Assembly (NCBI GenBank): GCA_012514775.1
Contig: JAAYZQ010000261.1
Coordinates: 1 to 33,799, forward strand
DNA from: Anaerolineaceae bacterium
Lineage (GTDB): Bacteria; Chloroflexota; Anaerolineae; JAAYZQ01
Direction of reading: 5' to 3'
Length of the DNA: 33,799 nt
A program made the translations under genes and the position numbers. The notes under the pieces were generated by a model that saw nothing but the letters and a program-made list of their open reading frames with translations, did not search any database and was not told where the DNA came from. This document shows, in pieces, positions 15,180 to 23,293 of the stretch (its first letter is position 1; the number at the start of each line of letters is the position of its first letter).

Positions 15180-15212
15180 GGCCGGCCCCGACACCCGATG
15201 CGGGGCCCGGCC
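15180..15212. terminator. Stem-loop between convergent genes
   Basis: GGCCGGCCCCG (15180-15190) pairs with CGGGGCCCGGCC (15201-15212) with one bulged C, in the 39-base gap between the mutarotase-like gene and the transketolase operon. The plus-strand tail GTCTATTTC is mildly T-rich and the minus-strand tail is not. It could end both transcripts. Confidence 0.45.
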
Positions 15213-15214
15213 GT

Positions 15215-16162
15215 CTATTTCAGGCGGGCCAGGATCCGGCTCGCCATCTGCTTCGGTGTCAGCTCGTAGTGCTCCAGCAACTCGTCGGCGCTGCCCGACA
15301 GGCCAAAACGGTCGTCGACGCCGATGCGCAGCAGCGGAGGCATGATCCCCGCATCGCTCAGGCTCTCGGCCACGGCACTGCCCAGCCCGCCCACGATCCA
15401 GTGCTCCTCCATCGTCACACACAGGCGCTTGCCCCGGGCCGGGCTCGCAATCTCGGCGGCGGAGAGGGGCTTGAGGGTCGGCACGTTGAGCACCGTGGCC
15501 TCTACCCCCTTGCGGGCCAGGAGGTCAGCCGTCTCCAGGGCCATGGCGGTCATGATGCCCGTGGCATAGAGGACCACGTCGCCGCCCTTGCGCATCTCCC
15601 GGGTCTCACCCACCTGAAAGGCGGTGTCCTCTCCAAAGAGGACCGGCGTCGGGTAACGTCCCATGCGCAGGTAGACCGGGCCGGGAACGTCGGCGGCGGC
15701 CAGGACCGCCTGGTAGGCTTCCGTAGCATCCGCCGGCACGATAACCGTCATGCCCGGCAACATGCGCGTCAGGGCCACGTCATCAAGGGATTGGTGCGTG
15801 GCGCCGTCGGGCCCCTGGGTCAGGCCCGCGCTGACGCCCACGATCTTGACGTTTGCCTGGCCGTATGAAAGCTGCAGGCGGATCTGATCGTAGCAGCGGC
15901 CGGGGACAAACATGGCAAAGGAGCTAGCAAAGACGGTCATGCCGGTGGCGGCCATGCCCGCCGCCGTGGAGATCATGTCGGCCTCGGCGATGCCCATGTC
16001 AAAGAAACGCTCGGGGTGCGCCTGCCCAAAGGCATAGGTCTTGTTCGAGCGCTGCAGGTCCGAGTCCATGACCACCACTTCGGGCCGCTCCCGGCCGAGG
16101 GTCAGCAGGGCCTCGCCGTAGGCGTTCCGGGTTTCGACTCGGTCTCCCACTTGCCACTTCAT
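15215..16162 (-). CDS. Transketolase, C-terminal subunit
   Basis: The protein has 315 residues and corresponds to the PYR and C-terminal domains of transketolase/DXP synthase. The PYR domain contains RFFDMGIAEADMISTAAGMA, with the catalytic glutamate that activates ThDP, and LTQGPDGATHQSLDD, a very typical transketolase segment. The transketolase C domain starts near residue 190 (GGDVVLYATGIMTAMALE) and ends in GRFGLSGSADELLEHY-like sequence (DDRFGLSGSADELL). Its ATG overlaps the stop of the N-terminal subunit by 4 bp, so the halves are made in equal amounts and should assemble as an alpha2beta2 enzyme. It is the last gene of the ten-gene array. Split transketolases are known in dedicated sugar pathways (for example apiose and sulfoquinovose catabolism); here no sugar kinase is present. 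Confidence 0.95.
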   Translation of the reverse strand: MKWQVGDRVETRNAYGEALLTLGRERPEVVVMDSDLQRSNKTYAFGQAHPERFFDMGIAEADMISTAAGMAATGMTVFASSFAMFVPGRCYDQIRLQLSYGQANVKIVGVSAGLTQGPDGATHQSLDDVALTRMLPGMTVIVPADATEAYQAVLAAADVPGPVYLRMGRYPTPVLFGEDTAFQVGETREMRKGGDVVLYATGIMTAMALETADLLARKGVEATVLNVPTLKPLSAAEIASPARGKRLCVTMEEHWIVGGLGSAVAESLSDAGIMPPLLRIGVDDRFGLSGSADELLEHYELTPKQMASRILARLK

Positions 16163-17010
16163 CGTGCCACCTCCACCGCCTCAGCCCCGGGCGCCAGGAG
16201 GCGCATGGCCTCCTGCCACTGCTCTTCGCTGATGGGCGCGTTGTGAAACTGGAACTGGCCCTCCATAAAGGGTACGCCCTTGCCCTTCACGGTGTTGGCC
16301 ACGATGGCCACCGGGCGACCCTTCACCTTTTCGGCCTCGTCCAGGGCGTTGCAGATCTGCCGCAGATCGTGCCCGTCTACGGTCATCGCCTCCCAGCCAA
16401 AGGCCCGCCACCGGTCGGTCAGGGGCTCCAGGGGCTTGGCCTCGTCGACCAGGCCCTGGCTCTTGAGCCGGTTGCGGTCCACGATGGCCACCAGGTTGTC
16501 CAGCCTCTGGGCGGCAGTGCCCATGGCCGCCTCCCAGACCTGTCCCTCGTGCAGCTCGCCGTCGCCCAGCAGGCAGTAGACGCGGATGGACAGGCCGCGA
16601 ATGCGGGCCGCCATGGCAATGCCGTTGGCGAAGGAGAGGCCCTGGCCCAGGGAGCCGGTGCAGGCCTCCAGCCCGGGCGTCATGCAAGCATTGGGATGCC
16701 CCTGCAAGATGCTGCCCAGGCGCTTGAGCGTTGCCAGCGACTCCATGGGGATCACACCCAACCTTGCCAGCGCCGCGTATTGCGTCGGCACGGTATGTCC
16801 CTTGCTCATCACGAAGCGGTCGCGCTCCTCCCAGCGTGGATTCGCCGGGTCGTAGCGCATCTTGTAAAAGTAGAGGGCGGTGACCAGCTCCACAATGGAC
16901 AGGGAGCCACCGAAGTGGTGGGCCTTGCCCGCGCCCATCATGCGCACCACCTGGTACCGCAGGTCGCGGGCGATGTCCTCCAGTTTGGCCAGCTTTTGGT
17001 CGTCGATCAT
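16159..17010 (-). CDS. Transketolase, N-terminal (ThDP-binding) subunit
   Basis: The protein has 283 residues from the ATG at 17010, with AAGGGAG 9 nt before it; the frame is open to 17067 but that part overlaps the previous gene. It carries the diphosphate-binding domain of transketolase: GKAHHFGGSLSIVELVTALYF near residue 30, SKGHTVPTQYAAL, GSLGQGLSFANG, and the Mg/ThDP motif GDGELHEGQVWEA ending in VAIVDRNRLKSQG. The C-terminus has NTVKGKGVPFMEG. Together with the next gene it transfers a two-carbon ketol group between sugars or sugar phosphates. It lies 53 bases after the zinc dehydrogenase, consistent with the same transcript. Confidence 0.95.
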   Translation of the reverse strand: MIDDQKLAKLEDIARDLRYQVVRMMGAGKAHHFGGSLSIVELVTALYFYKMRYDPANPRWEERDRFVMSKGHTVPTQYAALARLGVIPMESLATLKRLGSILQGHPNACMTPGLEACTGSLGQGLSFANGIAMAARIRGLSIRVYCLLGDGELHEGQVWEAAMGTAAQRLDNLVAIVDRNRLKSQGLVDEAKPLEPLTDRWRAFGWEAMTVDGHDLRQICNALDEAEKVKGRPVAIVANTVKGKGVPFMEGQFQFHNAPISEEQWQEAMRLLAPGAEAVEVAR

Positions 17011-17063
17011 CCTCGTGTCTCCCTTCTCAGTGTGCCGCGGCCATCCCCAAAAGGCCCGCCGCA

Positions 17064-18101
17064 TCACACCGGGAACAGCAGGATCTTGTGGGCCTCCAGG
17101 GCCTCCAGCTTCTCAAAGGCCTCCTGCCAGCGGGTGATGGGCCAGATCTCGCTCACCAGGGCCTCGGTCTCGATCTTTTTCTGGCGCATCAGCTCCAGGC
17201 AGGTCTCCCACGTGGTCCACGTGTGGGAAAAGGCCCCCTGATAGGTGATGACCTTGGCCACGATCTCGTCCATGGTGAGGTTGACGGGCTGCAGCGACCA
17301 GCCGACCTTGGTCACCTGGCCGTTGCGCCGCACCAGCTCCAGCGACTGCTTGATGGCCGGCGGGACGCCGGCGCAGTCGATGACCAGGTGCGCCCCCAGC
17401 CCATCGCCGATGCCGCGCAGAACCTCGGCCGGGTCTTGCTCCGTGACGTCAAGGGCGAGGTCCGCGCCCAGCTTCCTGGCCAGCTCCAGCCGTTTCCGAT
17501 CGCGCGGGGTGCCGGTGACGATGAGGGTTCCGGCGCCCGCCAGGCGCGCGACCTGGAGGGCGAACAAGCCCACGGGCCCCGGGCCGATGACCACCACGGT
17601 GTCGCCCGGGTTGACGTGGCTCTTTTCCGCCACGGCGTTGTAGGCCACGCAGATGGGCTCGGTCATGGCCGACGTCTCGTAGCCGACGCCCTGGGGCAGG
17701 TGGTGAAGCCTCTGATACCTGGCCTTCACGTACTGGGTAAAGGCCCCGTCCACGGCAAAGCCAAAGGCCCGGCGCTCGGGGCAAACGTTGTACGCTCCCG
17801 AGCGGCACAGGGCGCACACGCCGCACGTCTCGGCTGCCGTTTCGCAGGTGACGCGGTCTCCGACGGCAAAGCCCTCGACCCGCTCTCCGACCTGGACGAC
17901 CTCGCCGGACCATTCGTGCCCCAGGACGACCGGGGGGCGGGCGAGGAGCGTGAGCTGGCCGTGATACATGTGCGGCTCGCTGCCGCAGATGCCGCAGTAC
18001 TTGACCTCCACCAGGCACTCCTCGGGACCGATGGCCGGCACCGGCACGTCGCGCAGCTCGACGCACCGGTCCCCTTTGTCGTACAACACTACTGCTTTCA
18101 T
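17064..18101 (-). CDS. Zinc-dependent medium-chain dehydrogenase (sorbitol/threonine dehydrogenase-like), copy 1
   Basis: The protein has 345 residues. It oxidises an alcohol with NAD(P). Catalytic zinc ligands are C39 in CGICGSE, H62-E63 in GHEWSG and a TEP glutamate near 150. The structural zinc cluster is complete at C93, C96, C99 and C107. The Rossmann motif is VVVIGPGPVGL. The normal CGxCGSD motif is CGSE here. It is closely similar to the dehydrogenase at 24573-25604, with identical zinc-ligand spacing and the same VTCET segment, so the two are paralogues in one regulon. The ATG at 18101 follows AAAGGA and lies 11 bases after the SDR stop. Confidence 0.93.
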   Translation of the reverse strand: MKAVVLYDKGDRCVELRDVPVPAIGPEECLVEVKYCGICGSEPHMYHGQLTLLARPPVVLGHEWSGEVVQVGERVEGFAVGDRVTCETAAETCGVCALCRSGAYNVCPERRAFGFAVDGAFTQYVKARYQRLHHLPQGVGYETSAMTEPICVAYNAVAEKSHVNPGDTVVVIGPGPVGLFALQVARLAGAGTLIVTGTPRDRKRLELARKLGADLALDVTEQDPAEVLRGIGDGLGAHLVIDCAGVPPAIKQSLELVRRNGQVTKVGWSLQPVNLTMDEIVAKVITYQGAFSHTWTTWETCLELMRQKKIETEALVSEIWPITRWQEAFEKLEALEAHKILLFPV

Positions 18102-18112
18102 GGCGAATCCTT

Positions 18113-18916
18113 TCAGGCCGCCGTCCAGCCGCCGTCGACGTAGAGCGTCTGCCCGGTCACAAAATCAGAGGCACGGGAGGTGAGAAAGATGACTGCGCCA
18201 AAGAGATCCCAGATCTGGCCCACGCGGCCCATGGGGATGCGGCTCAACACCCATTCCCTGGTCTTGTCATCGTCGAGCATGTAGGCATTAAGGTCGGTCC
18301 GGATAAAGGTGGGGGCGATGGCATTGACGTTGATGCCCTCCTGCGCCCACTCGATGGCCAGCGACTTGGTCAGGAGGTTGATGGCGCCCTTGCTGGCGGG
18401 ATAGGCCGGGTCGTTGGCCCGGCCCTGCAGGCCCCGCACCGACGACATATTCACGATCTTGTGCACGGCCGTCCCGTTCGCGGCCAGCATGGCCCTGCCG
18501 ACCTCTTTGCAGCAGATGAATGTGCCCCGCAGGTTGACGTCAAGGATTTGCTGCCACTCTTCGACGGGGAACTCGATCGTCGGCTTCAGGCTCACAATGC
18601 CTGCCGAGTTGATGAGTATGTCGACGTGCCCCATCTCGTCCACCACGCGCCGGACCATCGCCTGGACGCTGGCCTCGTCCGTCACGTCGGCGGCGACGGG
18701 CAGGGCGCGGCGCCCCAGGGAGTGGATCTCCTCGGCTACAACCTCCAGGTCCGACAGGGTGCGGCTCACCGGGGCCACGTCGGCGCCCGCCGCAGCCAGG
18801 GCAAGGGCCATGCCGCGTCCCAGCCCCCGGCTGCCGCCCGTCACCACTGCCACCCGCCCCGTCAGGGAGAACATGGAGAGCACTCCTTCCAGCTTTTCCC
18901 TGGGAATCTGTTCCAT
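18113..18916 (-). CDS. Short-chain dehydrogenase/reductase, copy 1
   Basis: The protein has 267 residues. The cofactor motif is TGGSRGLGRG near residue 27, the NAG-type motif is INSAGIVS, and the catalytic serine-tyrosine-lysine set is represented by NMSSVRGL and AYPASKGA. It ends with the standard C-terminal FVTGQTLYVDGGWTA. It would oxidise or reduce a secondary alcohol, as in gluconate 5-dehydrogenase-like SDRs. The ATG at 18916 is preferred over the TTG at 18919 because AGGAGG lies 6-7 nt before it. It sits 11 bases before the zinc dehydrogenase, so a two-step oxidation pair is likely. Confidence 0.93.
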   Translation of the reverse strand: MEQIPREKLEGVLSMFSLTGRVAVVTGGSRGLGRGMALALAAAGADVAPVSRTLSDLEVVAEEIHSLGRRALPVAADVTDEASVQAMVRRVVDEMGHVDILINSAGIVSLKPTIEFPVEEWQQILDVNLRGTFICCKEVGRAMLAANGTAVHKIVNMSSVRGLQGRANDPAYPASKGAINLLTKSLAIEWAQEGINVNAIAPTFIRTDLNAYMLDDDKTREWVLSRIPMGRVGQIWDLFGAVIFLTSRASDFVTGQTLYVDGGWTAA

Positions 18917-18959
18917 CAATTACCTCCTGCCAATTTCTACTCAGGTCCTACGAACAAGA

Positions 18960-18979
18960 TGCCGGGCAGTCGCCCGGCA
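18960..18979 (-). other. Intercistronic stem-loop downstream of the cyclase gene
   Basis: TGCCGGGC-AGTC-GCCCGGCA is a perfect 8-bp stem with a 4-nt loop in the 97-base gap between the cyclase and SDR genes. There is no T-run on the minus strand (TCTTGTTCG follows), so it is more likely an mRNA-stabilising or processing hairpin than a full terminator. Confidence 0.5.
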
Positions 18980-19013
18980 CCTTTGCCGTCGAATCTCTCA
19001 TGCCTGCAATCCG

Positions 19014-19721
19014 TCAGTCTTCCTCTTCCAGGAGGGCGACAGCGCGGATGGGCGAGCCACTGCCGCGCCGGATGCGCAGCGGGAAGCCCATGTAGCGAAA
19101 GCGCTTGCCGGCCACCGGCCGCAGGTCGCCCAGGTTCTCGGTGTTCAGCGTCTGCATCTCGCGGCAGACCTGGTGCGCGGGATAGCTCGTCGTCCCGGCG
19201 CGATCGTGGCTGGGCGCGTCCTGCCCGATGTTGACCACACCCTGGCCGTAGATGAACTCGGCGGCCTCGCGGCCCAGCCCGGGATACTCTGTCAGCCAGT
19301 CGGGCGTGCCCCACGTCCGCACATAGTGGCCGGAATAGAGCAACACCGTGTCGCCCTTCTTGATCTCCAGGCCGTGCTTGTCCAGGGCCTCCTTGATCAT
19401 CTCTACCGTGTACTCGGTGCGGGGCGGGATGTGAGACAGATCGAGGCAGATCGCATCGGTGTAGAACCAATCCAGGGGCAGCTCGTCGATGGAGGGCGCC
19501 CCCGGAGTAGGATCGATGTGGCTGATCGAGTCGGTGTGCGTCGTGCCGTGGGTGCTCATTGCGATCTTTTCAGCCGTGTAGGAATAGTTCTCGGTAAAAC
19601 GTCCCGATTTGACCGTCTCCTCGTGGGTCGCCACGACGTCGACGCGGGTTTCGGGATGACCGGGCCACACTGGTGCCCCGGTATAGATCTCCTGGCTCAA
19701 GTCTATCAGCTTGAAGGCCAT
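19014..19721 (-). CDS. Cyclase / kynurenine-formamidase-like metal hydrolase
   Basis: The protein has 235 residues in the cyclase family (PF04199 type), which includes kynurenine formamidase and isatin hydrolase. The metal-binding signature HGTTHTDSISH is at 58-68 (H58, H62, D64, H68), in place of the usual HxGTHxDxPxH, so the third position is a Ser-Ile instead of Asp-x-Pro. Family members hydrolyse amide bonds or lactone-like rings, so this step may open a ring formed upstream. The ATG at 19721 has GAGG 5 nt before it; the frame continues further upstream without a start signal. It is the sixth gene of the array. Confidence 0.9.
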   Translation of the reverse strand: MAFKLIDLSQEIYTGAPVWPGHPETRVDVVATHEETVKSGRFTENYSYTAEKIAMSTHGTTHTDSISHIDPTPGAPSIDELPLDWFYTDAICLDLSHIPPRTEYTVEMIKEALDKHGLEIKKGDTVLLYSGHYVRTWGTPDWLTEYPGLGREAAEFIYGQGVVNIGQDAPSHDRAGTTSYPAHQVCREMQTLNTENLGDLRPVAGKRFRYMGFPLRIRRGSGSPIRAVALLEEED

Positions 19722-19920
19722 GCGTTCCTCACTTTCAACGTTTCCAGATGCTCCGGCCCCCGGCCCGGCCCTGTGGGCGTAGCGTGAGCCTCGCCCAGGC
19801 CACGGCATCCTGTTGCCCCGGCGTGCCAGATGGGCCGCGCCGGTTACCACGGGCTTGCAATTCCCCCATGGCGCGGCGCCATCCTGCCCGCGACGTCAAG
19901 AGGAGTGGTGCCGGCGGCCG

Positions 19921-19941
19921 CAGACGGCTTCAGGCCGTCTG
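19921..19941 (-). other. Stem-loop overlapping the VOC stop codon
   Basis: CAGACGGC-TTCAG-GCCGTCTG is a perfect 8-bp stem; its loop contains the stop codon of the VOC gene (19930-19932). No T-run follows. It marks the 3' end of the VOC cistron within the array. The remaining 200 bases up to the cyclase start contain nothing else I can assign except a 15-bp palindrome at 19868-19882. Confidence 0.45.
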
Positions 19942-20370
19942 GATGATCTCGAGCGATACACCATCCGGATCGAAAAAGTAGGTCCAGCGCCAGCCGGCCA
20001 TGGGACCGGCCGGGATGGTGGCCGGCGGCGCCGTAAAGCGCACGCCGTGGTCCACCATGCGCCGGTACACCTCGTCTATGTTCTCCACCTGAAAGGCAAT
20101 GTGCATGGCCCCCACGTCGTTGACCTGGCGGTCGTAGGGCCGCCCCCCGGCGGTGACGTATTCGATCAGCTCGACCCGCGCCTCGCCCGCTTTCAGGATA
20201 GCCAGCTTGACCTTGGCCCCGGCGATGCCCAGGGCCCGCGAGCGGTCATCCTGGCTGCGCTCGCTCTCCTCGGTAAAGAGCAGCTCCAGCCCCAGAAAGT
20301 CGCGATAGAACGCGATGGACCGCTCCAGGTTGCTGACGGTGATGCAGGTGTGATGGACGCCTCGGATCAT
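19930..20370 (-). CDS. VOC-family (glyoxalase/dioxygenase-fold) protein
   Basis: The protein has 146 residues, a single two-module VOC fold. It begins with the canonical GVHHTCITVSNLERSIAFYRDFLG and ends WTYFFDPDGVSLEIIQ. Metal ligands expected from the fold are visible: H7, a glutamate in ARVELIEY (E67), H90 in AMHIAFQV and E141. Such proteins include glyoxalase I, methylmalonyl-CoA epimerase and extradiol dioxygenases; a lactoylglutathione-lyase or epimerase-like activity is plausible. The ATG at 20370 follows GAGGGGG by 4 nt. It sits between the molybdenum hydroxylase genes and the cyclase, flanked by stem-loops on both sides. Confidence 0.9.
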   Translation of the reverse strand: MIRGVHHTCITVSNLERSIAFYRDFLGLELLFTEESERSQDDRSRALGIAGAKVKLAILKAGEARVELIEYVTAGGRPYDRQVNDVGAMHIAFQVENIDEVYRRMVDHGVRFTAPPATIPAGPMAGWRWTYFFDPDGVSLEIIQTA

Positions 20371-20405
20371 GGTTCCCCCTCTGCCCGGTAACGGTTCAGG
20401 AGGGG

Positions 20406-20431
20406 GGACGGGGCACGGCTGCGCCCCGTCC
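20406..20431 (-). other. Intercistronic stem-loop after the molybdenum subunit genes
   Basis: GGACGGGGC (20406-20414) pairs perfectly with GCCCCGTCC (20423-20431) across an 8-nt loop. It lies in the 111-base gap between the second molybdopterin gene and the VOC gene, with no T-run on the minus strand. It divides the array into a hydroxylase part and a downstream part. Confidence 0.5.
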
Positions 20432-20481
20432 TCGCTCCCCGGCTCGCCGTTGAGCCGTTCCGGGCGCGGTGCCGCCTGGTC

Positions 20482-21486
20482 TCAGGCAGCCTCCAGCGCT
20501 CTCAAGATGTCCTCGCGCGATACCGGATAGTGATCGAACCAGACGCCGATGGCATCATAGATGGCATGCGCAATGGCAGGCGGCGGCGCGTTGGTCGAGC
20601 CTTCCGAAAAGCCCTTGGCTCCCTTGACGCCGGCCGGATGAGGCACTTCGACAAAACCCCACTCCAGCTTTTCCGGATAGTCCTCGAACGTCGGCACGGC
20701 ATAGTCCGACAGGTTGTTGGGCGCCCAGTCCGGATTGGGGTAGTAAGGGAAGGCGTTTTCGATGAGCGACGTCCCCATGCCACACTGGACGCCGCCGTTG
20801 ATCTGCTGGCGAACAAGCAGCGGATTGACCGCCTTGCCGACTTCCCAGACCTGGGTCATGCTGAGGACTGCCACCTCGCCGGTCTCGGTATCGACTTCGA
20901 CCTCGCAGGTGCAGCACCCGAAAGAGATGGCACCCACGGCGGGCATGGCCCCCGTCTCCAGATCGTGGGGATGGAACCTGTCGGGCTGCCAGGCGCCGGT
21001 GCCGACCAACAGCGCCGGGTCGGCGCCCCCGCCAAAGGCCGCGGCCCCACCCACCTGTGCCAGGGTCAGGGACCGGTCGGGCACGCCCTTGACCGATACC
21101 TTGCCCTGGGAATACTCCAGGTCGTCGGGATTCGCCTCCAGCAGGTCGGCGGCATACTCCTTGATCTTTTTCTGAAGGTCCTGGGCTGCGTTCTCTACCG
21201 CGTGGGGATCGATTAGCGTGACGCGGCTGGCAAAGCTGCCCAGGCTCAGCGGAGCAAAGTCGTCCGCAAAGTTGCTGGCAAAAACGTGCTCGATGGGCAC
21301 TTCCATCAGGTCGGCGCAGAACTGGCGCAGGATGGTTGTCGAGCCCTGGCCGAGGTCGACGGCGCCCACCAGCAGAACCAGGGTGCCGTCGGGCTTGAGC
21401 TGGATCGCTGCATTGCTCGGATCGCCCGCACCCTTGTTGCCGGTGGGATGCAGAACGAGAGCCATTCCTTTACCTTTTTTCTTCAT
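20482..21486 (-). CDS. Molybdenum hydroxylase, molybdopterin subunit, C-terminal half
   Basis: The protein has 334 residues and matches the second molybdopterin-binding domain (MoCoBD_2) of xanthine dehydrogenase-type large subunits. Visible features are GAVDLGQGSTTILRQ near residue 41, SLGSFASRVT near 81, and GVKGAKGFSEGSTNAPPPAIAHAI, in which E295 is the expected catalytic glutamate beside molybdenum. It starts cleanly: the ATG at 21486 is 5 nt after the stop of the N-terminal half, with GGGAGG just before that stop. A full-length subunit would be one chain of about 770 residues. The same division occurs in Eubacterium barkeri nicotinate dehydrogenase (NdhL/NdhM), so this may be a natural four-subunit enzyme rather than a broken gene. 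Confidence 0.92.
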   Translation of the reverse strand: MKKKGKGMALVLHPTGNKGAGDPSNAAIQLKPDGTLVLLVGAVDLGQGSTTILRQFCADLMEVPIEHVFASNFADDFAPLSLGSFASRVTLIDPHAVENAAQDLQKKIKEYAADLLEANPDDLEYSQGKVSVKGVPDRSLTLAQVGGAAAFGGGADPALLVGTGAWQPDRFHPHDLETGAMPAVGAISFGCCTCEVEVDTETGEVAVLSMTQVWEVGKAVNPLLVRQQINGGVQCGMGTSLIENAFPYYPNPDWAPNNLSDYAVPTFEDYPEKLEWGFVEVPHPAGVKGAKGFSEGSTNAPPPAIAHAIYDAIGVWFDHYPVSREDILRALEAA

Positions 21487-21491
21487 AGCCG

Positions 21492-22796
21492 TTACCTCCC
21501 ACGTGAGCTCATGGCCAGGAGATGATCCGGCAACTGGATTCCGGACATCTCTGCCGTCGCCTTCATGGCTTCCAGGGCACCCGCTCCCCGGACCACGTAC
21601 CGCGACGCACCGATGTCACCATCACGCCAGGCATTGATAAAGCGCAGCTCCCAGGGATCCATGCCCAGTGCCTGGGCGACCTTGTGCATCTGCAGCTCCA
21701 TGGGGAACTGGCCATTCATGATGGTAAAGCCGCGCATCGAGCTGGAGCCGGCCTTGTTGGTCAGCACGCACTTGCCCTCGATGCGGATGTTGGGAATGTG
21801 GTACGGGCCACAAGCGAACATGCTACACTTCTCGACGCCGTAGGGCGAAAAGCCGCCGTAGGCGCCGGCATCGTGCCAGACATTGATATGGTTGGCCACG
21901 ATGCGGCCGTCCTTCTTGAAGCCGGTCTTGTAGTCAAAGATGAACACACCGCGCTTGGTGGAGTAGAGCAGGTCTTCGCGCCGGCTCATGCGATACTTGA
22001 CGGGCCGGCGGAACTTGAGCGCCGCCAGGCCGGCATGGTGATCGGCGTGGATGTGGTTCTTGCCGCCGAATCCGCCGCCCACGACGCCGCCCACATAGCG
22101 GATCCTGCTCATGGGCAGGTCAAAGATGGCCGCAAGCTGTCCCAACTGGAAGTAGAGGCACTGGCTGTGGGTGTGGATCACCAGGCGCTCGGCGCTGTCA
22201 AAGTAGGCGACCGAGACCATGGGCTCCATGGACGCGTGGTCCTGCTCGCCCGTCTCGTAATGCCCCTCGACGACGTCGTCGGCCTCTTTGAAGCCGGCAT
22301 CCGCGTCGCCGATGTACATCACGCGGGTCGTGACCCCCGGGGCATACTCCCAGAGGTTGCTCTTGAGGCCGGGACGCACCAGGGGAGCATCGGGCTCCAT
22401 GGCCTTGAACATGTCAAAGACCGGCTCCTGCTCCTCGATGTCCAGCTTGACCTTCTCGATGGCCTCCATGCAGGTGTCTTCGTCCACGGCCACCACGACG
22501 GCCAAGACCTCGCCCTTGTAGCTGATGGCGTCCTTCACCATCACCGGTTGGTCGCCACATGCTCCAAAGAGCTTGGCACCGGGAATGTCATCGTACGTGA
22601 CAAAGCCGACTACGCCGGGTGTAGCCTTGGCGGCCGAAAAGTCCATCCCGCGCAGAATGCCCTTGTGGACGGGGCTGCGCACGGCCTTGGCGTAGAGCAT
22701 GCCCGGGAGCACAAAGTCATCCACGAATTTGGTCACGCCTGTCACCTGGCCGAGACCGTCGTAGCGTGGCATTGCCATACCAACATATTCGGTCAT
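21492..22796 (-). CDS. Molybdenum hydroxylase, molybdopterin subunit, N-terminal half
   Basis: The protein has 434 residues from the ATG at 22796, with AAGGAG 8 nt upstream. It contains the a/b hammerhead domain (starting GQVTGVTKFVDDFVLPGMLYAKAVRS) and the first molybdopterin-binding domain. Motifs: the ETGEQDHASMEPMVSV segment near residue 181, the molybdopterin GGGFGGK at 240-246 and SSMRGFTIMNGQF at 352-364. It ends at TAA after LLAMSSRGR, in the linker that normally joins the two cofactor domains. With the next gene it makes a complete large subunit of 768 residues. The enzyme hydroxylates a heterocycle or oxidises an aldehyde using water as oxygen source; which one is not clear. Confidence 0.93.
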   Translation of the reverse strand: MTEYVGMAMPRYDGLGQVTGVTKFVDDFVLPGMLYAKAVRSPVHKGILRGMDFSAAKATPGVVGFVTYDDIPGAKLFGACGDQPVMVKDAISYKGEVLAVVVAVDEDTCMEAIEKVKLDIEEQEPVFDMFKAMEPDAPLVRPGLKSNLWEYAPGVTTRVMYIGDADAGFKEADDVVEGHYETGEQDHASMEPMVSVAYFDSAERLVIHTHSQCLYFQLGQLAAIFDLPMSRIRYVGGVVGGGFGGKNHIHADHHAGLAALKFRRPVKYRMSRREDLLYSTKRGVFIFDYKTGFKKDGRIVANHINVWHDAGAYGGFSPYGVEKCSMFACGPYHIPNIRIEGKCVLTNKAGSSSMRGFTIMNGQFPMELQMHKVAQALGMDPWELRFINAWRDGDIGASRYVVRGAGALEAMKATAEMSGIQLPDHLLAMSSRGR

Positions 22797-22810
22797 TGTT
22801 CCTACTCCTT

Positions 22811-23275
22811 CTACTTGCCAGCAGCCACTGCCTGGATAGCTTCGATGACTTCTTCGTAGCTTCCGCAGCGACACAGGTTGCCCGCCATGTGCTCCCGAAT
22901 CTCCTGGCGGGAAGGATTGGGATTGTGATCCAGCAATGCCTTGGCCGACATGAGCATGCCGGGGGTGCAAAAGCCACACTGAAAGGCACCGTGCTCGTGG
23001 AAGGCCTTTTGCAGAGGATGAAGTTCGCCGTCGGGGCTCAGGCCCTCGGTCGTCAGGACTTGTTTGCCCTGCACGGTCAAAGCGATGGTCAGACAGGAGC
23101 GTGTCGGCTCACCGTCGATCAGGACGGTGCAGGCACCGCAGTCGCCATCGTCGCAGCCACGCTTGGGGCTGGTCACACCCAGCTTTTCCCGCAGGACGTC
23201 CAGGAGTGTCTCGGTTGGGGTCACGACGACGTCCACCGGCGAGCCATTCAGGGTGAACGATAGAATCTGCTTCAT
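22811..23275 (-). CDS. Molybdenum hydroxylase, 2x[2Fe-2S] small subunit
   Basis: The protein has 154 residues, the normal length. The plant-type ferredoxin cluster is bound by CDDGDCGAC plus the cysteine in TRSC (C41, C46, C49, C61), and the second cluster by QCGFCTPG and LCRCG. It passes electrons from molybdenum to the FAD subunit. The ATG at 23275 is preceded by GAGGAGG. It lies 18 bases after the FAD subunit and 14 bases before the molybdopterin subunit, so the subunits are stoichiometrically coupled. Confidence 0.96.
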   Translation of the reverse strand: MKQILSFTLNGSPVDVVVTPTETLLDVLREKLGVTSPKRGCDDGDCGACTVLIDGEPTRSCLTIALTVQGKQVLTTEGLSPDGELHPLQKAFHEHGAFQCGFCTPGMLMSAKALLDHNPNPSRQEIREHMAGNLCRCGSYEEVIEAIQAVAAGK

Positions 23276-23293
23276 GATCGGTTAGCCTCCTCG

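Noticed and set aside
19868..19882. ATGGCGCGGCGCCAT palindrome in the gap before the cyclase
   Set aside because: It is GC-rich and palindromic with a one-base centre, which cannot form a stable RNA hairpin, and it has no other copy in the regulon. Chance is likely in such DNA.
21487..21494. Frameshift or nonsense mutation in the molybdopterin subunit gene
   Set aside because: The second half has its own ATG and ribosome-binding site at the domain boundary and intact motifs, so a natural split is favoured; it is reported as a finding instead.
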